From Micromonospora noduli (lineage in GTDB: Bacteria > Actinomycetota > Actinomycetes > Mycobacteriales > Micromonosporaceae), in contig NZ_PYAK01000018.1 of assembly GCF_003264365.1 (NCBI RefSeq), forward strand, positions 45,740 to 109,739: a DNA stretch of 64,000 nt, given 5' to 3'. The notes beneath the pieces are model-generated. The model was not told the origin of the DNA and made no database searches. It worked only from the letters and a program-made list of their open reading frames with translations. Position numbers and translations under genes: made by a program. Of the stretch, positions 41,603 through 47,837 are shown in pieces. Within the stretch, counting starts at the first letter, position 1; each line of letters opens with the position of its first letter.

Positions 41603-43879
41603 TCACCCGCAGCGTTGACCGTTGAGGTTGAAGGCGGTGGGCGCCGGATTGGTGCCGCTCCACGTGCCGTTGAAGCCGGTGCTGGTGGACGCGCCGGGGG
41701 CGAGTTTGCCGTTCCAACTCATGCTGTCCGCGGTGACGCTCGTTCCGTTCTGTTTCCAGGTGGCCGACCAGCCCTGGCCGACCTTCTGGCCGGTGGTGAG
41801 GAAGTCGAAGGCGAGCTTCCAGCCGTCGATCGCGGTGGTGCCGGTGTTCTTGACCGTCACGGTCGCTGTGAAGCCACCCGGCCAACTGTTCGCCGTGTAG
41901 CTGACCGTGCAACCGCCGGTCGGCGCGGTGGGCGCGGTCCGTACGGTCAGGCCGGGGGAGGCCGCCGAGACGTTGCCCGCCGCGTCGCGGGCGGTCACCA
42001 CGAAGGTGTACGGGGTGTCCGGCGTCAGCCCGGTCACGGTGTACGTGGTGCCGGTGGCGTTGCCCACCTTCACGGTGCCGGTGGTGTCGACCCGGTGCAC
42101 GTCGTAGCCGGTGACGGCGGTGTCGTCGGTGGACGGCGTCCAGGCCAGCGCGACGCTGTCGCCGGTGATCGTGCCGGCGGTCGGCCTGCCCGGGGCGGTC
42201 GGCGCCTGGGTGTCGCCGGGCGTGGTGTCGCGCGGCAGCACCAGGTGGGTGATCGAGTTGGCCGGGAAGGTGGCCGTGAGGCCGCCGGCGGTCACCGGCT
42301 GGTCGGCCTCCCGGACGACGCCGGCGAGGTCCGCCCCGCTGTAGCGGTAGACCTGAGCGGTGCTGGCGGAGGCGCCGGTGAGGGCGACCGGGCTGGTCAG
42401 GTCCTCGCCGGTCTTGTTGATGACGACCACTGTGAGCGCCTTGTCCGCGCTCCGCTCGGCGGCGTACACGGCCAGTTTGCCCTGGTCGGCGCTTGTCGCC
42501 TGGACGGAGGTTTCGCCGAACGAGCCGCCCTTGCCGTCGTAGTTGCGGTAGACGCGGAAGGCGTTGGCCACCGGCTGGTCGGCCGCGGGTGCGGTCCAGA
42601 GGGTGGCCAGGTCGAGCCCTTCGCGGCCGAAGATGCCGAGGACGTCGGCCTGGGCGAGCGCGCCGTTGAGCGACCCGTGGGCGCCCCAGTTGTACTCGGT
42701 CATTGCGATCTTCGTGCCCGGGTAGTGCTGGTCGACCAGCTCGCGTAGGCGCGGGATGTACCGGACCGGACTGTTGATCCAGCTCTCGTCCACGTAGGTC
42801 GGGTCCCAGAGTTGGCGGGTCGAGCGCAGTCGCAGCGCCTGGGTGTCGGCGTCGCCGGCCGCTTCGCCCAGTACGCCGGACTGCTGCGGGTAGAGGTGGA
42901 CGTCGAAGTAGTCCAGGATGCGTGTGCCGTGCTGCTGCTCGTACTCACGCATCCGGTCCAGGTACCACGGGCCGAGGTCCTGGCCGCCGTGCGCGGCCTT
43001 GTCCGGCGGGTTCGACCAGCAGCCGGTGCGCGAGCAGGTGTCCTGGTCGAGGCCCGAATAGAGGATCGAGTTCAGGCCCCAGCCGACGGGACCGAGCGTC
43101 TTCGCGCCGGGGTCGGCAGCCTTGATCGCGGCGGCGTACTCGTAGGTGCGGTCGCGTAGCTCGTCGTAGCCCAGCCCGGTCGGACGGACGTCACGGTGGG
43201 TGGAGTGCCACAGATCCGGCTCGTTGTCCAGGTTGTAGAACTGGACTCCGCCGTCGGCGGCGGCGCCGAACTGCCCCTTGAGGTGGTTGACGAAGTCGGT
43301 GGCGTACTCCGGACCGACGGCGACGCTGGTGTCCTCCGGATCGTTGCCGGTGACCGGTGAGCCGTCCGGCTTGATGCCGTTGCCGCAGTCCGGTGCCCAC
43401 GTGTCGGTGGACTGCTGCGGGCCGTACTTGGCGACGCTGAAGCCACACGCCCGCGACCGGTCCTTGGCGATCCAGCCGAGCATCGGCATTGTCATGACAG
43501 TGGCGGCTCCGGTGGCCTTGTTCTGCTGCACGAACCGGTCGCTCTCGGAGCCCTTCGGGAGGTCGGCCGGGCTCGGGTTGTCGTTGGGGATGTTCTCGAA
43601 GTACCAGTCCGACGCGCGGTTGGTGGTGTCGGCTCGGAAGTTGTAGCGGGTGGTGGCGTTGCCGCCGTAGCGGTGCACCGGCAGCCGCAGGTCGCGGGCG
43701 AGGGCCTCGTCGGCGAAGTTCATGCCGTAGACGTACGGGCTGATCTGGTGCCGAGCGGCGGTGGTGTTCACGGCCAGCGCCGGGCCGGCGGCGGCCAGGG
43801 CGGGCTCCGGCAGGGCCAGACCGCCGAGGGCCGTGGCGAGCACGACCGGGAGTAGAGCGGTGGTGGGACGCACGAGCAT
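41603..43879 (-). CDS. Secreted GH44 endoglucanase/xyloglucanase with Fn3 and CBM2
   Basis: A 758-residue precursor. The signal peptide ends near PEPALAAAGP (residue 31). The GH44 catalytic domain (about 35-560) has acid Glu in YNLDNEPDLW and nucleophile Glu in IAMTEYNWG. An Fn3 domain (about 570-660, with APTAPGRPTAGTITGDSVAL) and a C-terminal CBM2 (about 665-758, Cys at both ends, WPGGFTATVTVKNTG) follow. It cleaves cellulose or xyloglucan. The AAAGGA Shine-Dalgarno abuts ATG 43879 but sits 6 bases from GTG 43873, so GTG is probably the true start. A CebR-like box lies 25 bases upstream. Confidence 0.9.
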   Translation of the reverse strand: MLVRPTTALLPVVLATALGGLALPEPALAAAGPALAVNTTAARHQISPYVYGMNFADEALARDLRLPVHRYGGNATTRYNFRADTTNRASDWYFENIPNDNPSPADLPKGSESDRFVQQNKATGAATVMTMPMLGWIAKDRSRACGFSVAKYGPQQSTDTWAPDCGNGIKPDGSPVTGNDPEDTSVAVGPEYATDFVNHLKGQFGAAADGGVQFYNLDNEPDLWHSTHRDVRPTGLGYDELRDRTYEYAAAIKAADPGAKTLGPVGWGLNSILYSGLDQDTCSRTGCWSNPPDKAAHGGQDLGPWYLDRMREYEQQHGTRILDYFDVHLYPQQSGVLGEAAGDADTQALRLRSTRQLWDPTYVDESWINSPVRYIPRLRELVDQHYPGTKIAMTEYNWGAHGSLNGALAQADVLGIFGREGLDLATLWTAPAADQPVANAFRVYRNYDGKGGSFGETSVQATSADQGKLAVYAAERSADKALTVVVINKTGEDLTSPVALTGASASTAQVYRYSGADLAGVVREADQPVTAGGLTATFPANSITHLVLPRDTTPGDTQAPTAPGRPTAGTITGDSVALAWTPSTDDTAVTGYDVHRVDTTGTVKVGNATGTTYTVTGLTPDTPYTFVVTARDAAGNVSAASPGLTVRTAPTAPTGGCTVSYTANSWPGGFTATVTVKNTGTTAIDGWKLAFDFLTTGQKVGQGWSATWKQNGTSVTADSMSWNGKLAPGASTSTGFNGTWSGTNPAPTAFNLNGQRCG

Positions 43880-43903
43880 TCCTTTCGCATAGGAGCTCGA
43901 CGA

Positions 43904-43917
43904 TGGGAGCGCTTCCA
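43904..43917. promoter_or_regulatory. CebR-like operator
   Basis: TGGGAGCGCTTCCA matches the CebR consensus TGGGAGCGCTCCCA at 13 of 14 positions. CebR is the LacI-family cellobiose-responsive repressor of Streptomyces and Thermobifida cellulase genes. It lies just upstream of the GH44 gene. No cebR gene is in the window. Confidence 0.75.
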
Positions 43918-44176
43918 CAGCGTTACGCTTTCCTGGCTCGGAGTCAACGCCGCGGGGCGGTCCACTGCCGGCCGACCGAAGCCAAGCCCTTCACATATGA
44001 TGACGTCCATCAATGTGGCTGTAGCTGATGCGGCGTGCCGGAATAGCTCGGATCGCCGCAGCGCGGAGGCAACCGCGCCGCAACGGGGCAGGCGGGAGCA
44101 CCCAGCGTCGCACGGCTGGACAGTTCCTGCTGGCCCGGCCCCTGTGGTCGGGGACCAGCCGTCTTGGAGGATGACA

Positions 44177-44950
44177 ATGCGCAGTTTTCTGGCGGTGTTC
44201 AGCGCCGCCTTGATCCTCGGCACCGCAGTCGGCAGCGTTCCGGCCGGCGCAGCGGGGGCCTCCCCGCCCTCGTGCCCCCGTGGCCTGCTCTTCTGTGAGG
44301 ACTTCGAGCGACTGCCTCTCGGGGGGCCCAGCACGTTGAACTGGGGCGTCGACACCCGCCACGGCACGCTCACCGTCGAACGTGCCCGTCGTGGCAACCA
44401 GGTGTTGCACATCCAGACCGTTGACAACGGACGCGCCTTCCTGCGCGTCGACGACTTCGCCGCCCCGGGCAACCGCTTCTACGGCCGGATGCGTCTGCGC
44501 GTCGACGCCTTCCCCACGGCCCCGGACTGGGCGCACTTCACGCTGGTGGAAGCGACCGGCACCGGCAGCGCTGAGGTCGTCCGCCCGGTCGGCGGGCAGT
44601 ACGCGCCCACGGTCCCCGGAACCTTCTGGGGAGTCGGCGCCGACGGGGGTCCGACCGGCGACTGGACCAACTGGCGGGAGTCCGCCCCGGTCGTCGAGGA
44701 CACCTGGCAGTGCTTCGAGTGGAAGTTCGACGCGGCGGACAACCGCGTCGCGGTGTGGATCGATGGCGTGGCGAACCCGGAGCTGACAGCCTCCACGAGC
44801 GACCACGGTGGCAACGACGTTCCCTTCGTCCTGCCGACCGTCGACACGGTGAAGATCGGCTGGCAGCTCTACCAGGGCGGCACGACGCCGGGCGAGTTCG
44901 ACCTCTGGATCGACGACATCGCCCTTTCGAGCAAACGGCTCGGCTGCTGA
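44177..44950 (+). CDS. Secreted Cip1-like protein
   Basis: A 257-residue precursor. The Sec signal ends near PAGAAGAS (residue 28), after which four Cys are visible (SCPRGLLFCEDFE, WQCFEW, RLGC). The beta-jellyroll resembles fungal Cip1, a cellulose-induced protein related to glucuronan lyases. Conserved segments are GGPSTLNWGVDTRHGTLTVE, TFWGVGADGGPTGDWTNW and FDLWIDDIAL. Lyase or carbohydrate-binding activity in bacteria is not established. ATG 44177 is used because GGAGG lies 6 bases before it; ATG 44171 is too close. Divergent from the GH44 gene across about 300 bases, it fits the same cellulose response. Confidence 0.72.
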   Translation: MRSFLAVFSAALILGTAVGSVPAGAAGASPPSCPRGLLFCEDFERLPLGGPSTLNWGVDTRHGTLTVERARRGNQVLHIQTVDNGRAFLRVDDFAAPGNRFYGRMRLRVDAFPTAPDWAHFTLVEATGTGSAEVVRPVGGQYAPTVPGTFWGVGADGGPTGDWTNWRESAPVVEDTWQCFEWKFDAADNRVAVWIDGVANPELTASTSDHGGNDVPFVLPTVDTVKIGWQLYQGGTTPGEFDLWIDDIALSSKRLGC

Positions 44951-44976
44951 TCCGGGACCAGTCCCGATGAACGTCC

Positions 44977-45012
44977 CCGCCGGGGTGTGGCTTTGCTGCC
45001 GCACCCCGGCGG
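44977..45012 (+). terminator. Terminator after Cip1-like gene
   Basis: CCGCCGGGGTG (44977-44987) pairs perfectly with CACCCCGGCGG (45002-45012) around a 14-base loop, 26 bases past the stop codon. This separates the cellulose block from the P450 gene. Confidence 0.75.
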
Positions 45013-45179
45013 CGGACCGACCTCCATGGCGATCATCGATATCTGCCGCTACGATCCGACATCGACAGACTACTGAGCGTCGATGTGCGCTGTCCGCACG
45101 TCCTGGACGTTGGCAGTCCGGCGCCGCACGAACCTGGTGCCGGCCCGAGGATCACGCCGTCTCGACGAAGGGAACCCGG

Positions 45180-46409
45180 ATGACGGAGAGCGCGCAGACC
45201 ACCGATAGCCGAACCGTTCCGCCGGCCCGGTCGTACCCGTTCAGTGTGCCCGACCGCCTCGTCGTCGACCCGACCTACGGCGAGCTGCGCGAGAACGAGC
45301 CGATGACCCGGGTGAAGCTTCCCTACGGCGAGGAGGCGTGGCTCGCCACCCGGTACGAGGACGTCCGCACGGTCCTCGGCGACGTGCGGTTCGGCCGCGC
45401 CCCGGCCGTCCAGCGCGACGAGCCCCGGCTCACCCCGCGCCAGCAGTACAGCGGCATGCTGACCCTGGACCCGCCCGATCACACTCGCCTGCGCCGCCTG
45501 GTGGCGAAGGCGTTCACGGCACGTCGGGTAGAGGCGCTGCGACCCCGAACCCAGGAGATCGCCAACGCACTGGTCGACGACATGGTCCGGCTCGGTCCTC
45601 CGGCCGACCTGGTGGAGCACGTCGCCACGCCGCTGCCGATCCAGGTGATCTGCGAGCTGCTCGGGGTCCCGTACGCCGACCGCGACCGCTTCCACATCTG
45701 GTCCGAGGCGATCGTCTCGACCACCTCGCTGCCCATGGAAACGATCCAGGAGTACCTGAACAACCTCTGGGGCTACATCGGTGGTCTGGTCGCCGAGCGC
45801 CGCCGCGAGCCGGAGATCGACGACCTGCTCGGCGCGTTGGTGCGGGCCCGCGACGAGAATCAGGATCGGCTCAGCGAGACCGAGCTGGTGGAGCTGGCCG
45901 GAGGTCTGCTCGCGGCCGGCCACGAGACCACGGTGACCCAGATCCCCAACTTCGTCTACGTCCTGCTGCACAATCCGGACCAGCTCGCTCGGCTACGGGC
46001 CGACCCGTCGCTGGTGCCGGCCGCGGTCGAGGAACTGTTGCGGTACGTGCCGCTCGGCGTCGGCTCCTCCTTCGCCCGGTACGCCAAGGAGGACGTCGAG
46101 GTCGGCGGGGTGCTGGTCCGGGCAGGTGAGCCGGTCCTCGGCTCACTGTCATCGGCGAACCGGGACGCTACCGTCTTCGCCGACCCGGACCGGCTGGATT
46201 TCGAGCGTGAGCAGAACCCGCACCTGGGCTTCGGGCACGGTGTGCACCACTGCGTCGGCGCGCAGTTGGCCCGCATGGAGTTGCAGGTCGCCGTCGCCAC
46301 CCTCGTGACTCGCCTGCCCGGACTGCGGCTCGCCGTACCGGAAGCCGAGCTGGAGTGGAAGCGCGGCATGTTGGTGCGGGGCCTGCTCGGCATGCCGGTG
46401 GCCTGGTGA
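45180..46409 (+). CDS. Cytochrome P450
   Basis: A 409-residue bacterial class I P450. The oxygen-activation I-helix reads GGLLAAGHETTVTQ, the ExxR motif is EELLR, and the heme-binding loop is LGFGHGVHHCVGAQLAR with its Cys ligand. No membrane anchor is present. ATG 45180 has GAAGGGAA 7 bases upstream. The stop overlaps the ferredoxin start as GTGA, so electron donor and oxygenase are coexpressed. The substrate is unknown: no other biosynthetic gene is adjacent, so it may hydroxylate a product of another locus or a xenobiotic. Confidence 0.93.
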   Translation: MTESAQTTDSRTVPPARSYPFSVPDRLVVDPTYGELRENEPMTRVKLPYGEEAWLATRYEDVRTVLGDVRFGRAPAVQRDEPRLTPRQQYSGMLTLDPPDHTRLRRLVAKAFTARRVEALRPRTQEIANALVDDMVRLGPPADLVEHVATPLPIQVICELLGVPYADRDRFHIWSEAIVSTTSLPMETIQEYLNNLWGYIGGLVAERRREPEIDDLLGALVRARDENQDRLSETELVELAGGLLAAGHETTVTQIPNFVYVLLHNPDQLARLRADPSLVPAAVEELLRYVPLGVGSSFARYAKEDVEVGGVLVRAGEPVLGSLSSANRDATVFADPDRLDFEREQNPHLGFGHGVHHCVGAQLARMELQVAVATLVTRLPGLRLAVPEAELEWKRGMLVRGLLGMPVAW

Positions 46410-46633
46410 GCACCGCCTGGCGGATCGGGGTGGACTCGAGCCGGTGCATCGGCACGAGCATCTGCGCCGGCACCGCGCCCGAGCACTTCCGCCTGGTCGA
46501 CGGCCGGTCCGCGCCGCTGGCCGACGTCGTCGCCCCGGCCGACGTCATCCTCGACGCCGCCGACTCGTGCCCGGTGGAGGCGATCACGGTCCACGACGTC
46601 ACCGACGACCGGCTGATCGCGCCGCAGGAGTGA
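46406..46633 (+). CDS. Three-cysteine [3Fe-4S]-type ferredoxin
   Basis: A 75-residue ferredoxin. The cluster ligands are visible as RCIGTSICAGTAPEHF and DSCPVEAI, i.e. three Cys where a [4Fe-4S] protein would have four, as in Streptomyces P450-partner ferredoxins. The GTG start overlaps the P450 stop by four bases; it probably supplies that P450 with electrons. No reductase gene is nearby. Confidence 0.9.
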   Translation: MSTAWRIGVDSSRCIGTSICAGTAPEHFRLVDGRSAPLADVVAPADVILDAADSCPVEAITVHDVTDDRLIAPQE

Positions 46634-46698
46634 CCGAAATTGGCAGCGCAACATCGAGCGGGCGAAGGAGACGAGCCTGCGTCAGCTCGGAATATCCA

Positions 46699-46728
46699 TT
46701 GTCATCCGATTGGCACAGCGCCTACCTT
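46699..46728 (+). promoter_or_regulatory. Promoter of the 43-codon ORF/tRNA region
   Basis: TTGTCA (46699-46704) and TACCTT (46723-46728), 18 bases apart, form a clear vegetative-type promoter about 40 bases upstream of the small ORF. Confidence 0.55.
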
Positions 46729-46768
46729 GAATGAGCAAGGCAGTCCCGACCAACCCAAGGAGTTCCAC

Positions 46769-46900
46769 GTGTTGCAGTACGCCTACGCCGAAACCATGCG
46801 GTTCATACCGCGCGGCGGTGTCGTGCTGCCCTCGATGGGGCGAGCCCAGGATCTGTGCGCGAGCGAGCAGAACTGGAAGCCGGGGTGGCGGCGCGAATAG
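46769..46900 (+). CDS. Small ORF encoding a 43-residue peptide
   Basis: GTG 46769 has an ideal AAGGAG 6 bases upstream and a promoter and terminator on either side, so this is a complete small transcription unit. The peptide (starts MLQYAYAETMRFIPRGGVVL and ends NWKPGWRRE) has one Cys, several aromatics and a basic C-terminus; it is not recognised. It directly precedes the tRNA array. It might be a leader peptide, a stable small protein or part of a mobile element. Confidence 0.55.
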   Translation: MLQYAYAETMRFIPRGGVVLPSMGRAQDLCASEQNWKPGWRRE

Positions 46901-46917
46901 CGCCAGCGCAAGCTGCG

Positions 46918-46954
46918 AAGCCGCCCACCCCGAACAGGGACAGGGCGGCTTTCT
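46918..46954 (+). terminator. Intrinsic terminator after small ORF
   Basis: AAGCCGCCC (46918-46926) pairs perfectly with GGGCGGCTT (46943-46951), followed by TTCT. It should separate the small-ORF transcript from the tRNA genes. Confidence 0.7.
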
Positions 46955-46974
46955 CGTTACTGGACCAACTTGAG

Positions 46975-47047
46975 CGAGGCGTAGCTCAACTGGTAGAGCA
47001 GCGGCCTCCAAAACCGAAGATTGCAGGTTCGAGTCCTGCCGCCCCTG
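46975..47047 (+). tRNA. tRNA-Trp-like (anticodon CCA), degenerate
   Basis: The D-arm, anticodon loop CTCCAAA (anticodon 47008-47010) and a perfect T-arm (GCAGG-TTCGAGT-CCTGC) identify a tRNA-Trp. The acceptor stem CGAGGCG/CGCCCCT has mismatches at pairs 1-72 and 3-70, and the anticodon stem GCGGC/ACCGA has mismatches at both ends. No CCA is encoded; a T-run follows. It may be a decaying or non-canonical tRNA. Confidence 0.65.
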
Positions 47048-47158
47048 CTTTTTCGTCCCGGCCGCGGCCGGCGGCGTCGCAGATTTTTCAACTCCATAAT
47101 GGATGCATGAGCAACACCCCGGCCGGCGCCTGTATGGGCCGGGCCGAGGCAGACACAT

Positions 47159-47234
47159 CCGGGACGAGGGAGACGGCTGACCCGCTCGCTTTGGGAGCGA
47201 GAGACACGGGGTTCGACACCCCGGTCCCGGACCA
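47159..47234 (+). tRNA. tRNA-Pro (anticodon TGG), atypical
   Basis: Acceptor CCGGGAC/GTCCCGG, anticodon stem CTCGC/GCGAG and T-stem CGGGG/CCCCG are all perfect. The loop TTTGGGA gives anticodon TGG (47192-47194). The D-stem has only three pairs, and position 8 is G rather than the near-universal U. A CCA end (47232-47234) is encoded. Confidence 0.8.
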
Positions 47235-47235
47235 T

Positions 47236-47311
47236 GCTGGCGTAGCTCAGCGGCTTGAGCACCTCGTTGTCAGCGAGGCGGTCGCGGGTTCGAGTCCCGC
47301 CGTCAGCGCCA
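47236..47311 (+). tRNA. tRNA-Asp (anticodon GTC)
   Basis: Cloverleaf with acceptor GCTGGCG/CGTCAGC (one G-U pair), anticodon stem CCTCG/CGAGG and loop TTGTCAG (anticodon 47269-47271). The T-arm is GCGGG-TTCGAGT-CCCGC. A CCA end is encoded. It begins one base after the tRNA-Pro CCA. Confidence 0.85.
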
Positions 47312-47312
47312 T

Positions 47313-47401
47313 GGAGAGGTCGCCTAGTCCGGCCGATGGCACCGCGGTGCTAACGCGGAGCGGGTAACACCGCGAGGGTTCGAATCCCTCTCTCTCCGCC
47401 A
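47313..47401 (+). tRNA. tRNA-Ser (anticodon GCT)
   Basis: An 86-base class II tRNA plus CCA. Acceptor GGAGAGG pairs with TCTCTCC, the anticodon stem is CCGCG/CGCGG with loop GTGCTAA, a long variable arm is present, and the T-arm GAGGG-TTCGAAT-CCCTC is perfect. One T separates it from the preceding tRNA. Confidence 0.85.
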
Positions 47402-47402
47402 T

Positions 47403-47479
47403 GTCGTCGTGGCCAAGCTGGTTAAGGCACTGCGCTGATAACGCAGAGATCGTGGGTTCAACTCCCTCCGACGACACCA
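47403..47479 (+). tRNA. tRNA-Ile (anticodon GAT)
   Basis: Acceptor GTCGTCG/CGACGAC is perfect. Anticodon stem CTGCG/CGCAG carries loop CTGATAA (anticodon 47437-47439). The T-stem GTGGG/CCCTC has one T-T mismatch. CCA is encoded, and one T separates it from the tRNA on each side. Confidence 0.85.
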
Positions 47480-47480
47480 T

Positions 47481-47553
47481 GCCCCCGTGGCTCAGCGGAT
47501 AGAGCACCAGATTACGGATCTGGGGGTCGCGCGTTCGAATCGCGCCGGGGGCA
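47481..47553 (+). tRNA. tRNA-Arg (anticodon ACG)
   Basis: Acceptor GCCCCCG/CGGGGGC and anticodon stem CCAGA/TCTGG are perfect, with loop TTACGGA (anticodon 47514-47516). The T-arm is GCGCG-TTCGAAT-CGCGC. It is the last intact tRNA of the array and the only one after tRNA-Trp without an encoded CCA. Confidence 0.88.
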
Positions 47554-47558
47554 CAGAT

Positions 47559-47582
47559 CGGGATGTAGCGCAGTCGGTAGCG
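47559..47582 (+). pseudogene. Truncated tRNA-like fragment
   Basis: CGGGATGTAGCGCAGTCGGT, followed by AGCG, matches the acceptor 5' strand and D-arm of a tRNA-Pro or similar. No anticodon arm or matching 3' acceptor strand follows. It starts 5 bases after the tRNA-Arg, at the edge of the array. The 255 bases from here to the TcA gene show no other feature. Confidence 0.5.
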
Positions 47583-47837
47583 ATTTCCTCCGCGGGCGCT
47601 TCTGCCTGGTCGTGTGCTCGAGTGCTATCGCTCGGGGTGCGGGTGCTGTCCCGGAAAGACCCGGCCCCGCCACCGGCCGTACCGGCAGTGCCCGCTGCCG
47701 ATCAGTCAGACGGGAAGGCGGATCTTGGACAGTGCGATGCTGGTGGGCTCCTCTGATCCGCAGGATGCCAGGTAGCTCCCGGTCGCACCGGCGTCAGACA
47801 GCCGCCGTCGCCGGCTGTCGGACGATCGGAGATGCTC

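Noticed and set aside
43991..45004. - strand frame opposite the Cip1-like gene
   Set aside because: The + strand has signal peptide, Shine-Dalgarno and family motifs; the - strand has none.
47583..47650. A full tRNA continuing from the D-arm-like sequence at 47559
   Set aside because: No anticodon arm or matching acceptor strand can be folded downstream, so only a fragment is reported.
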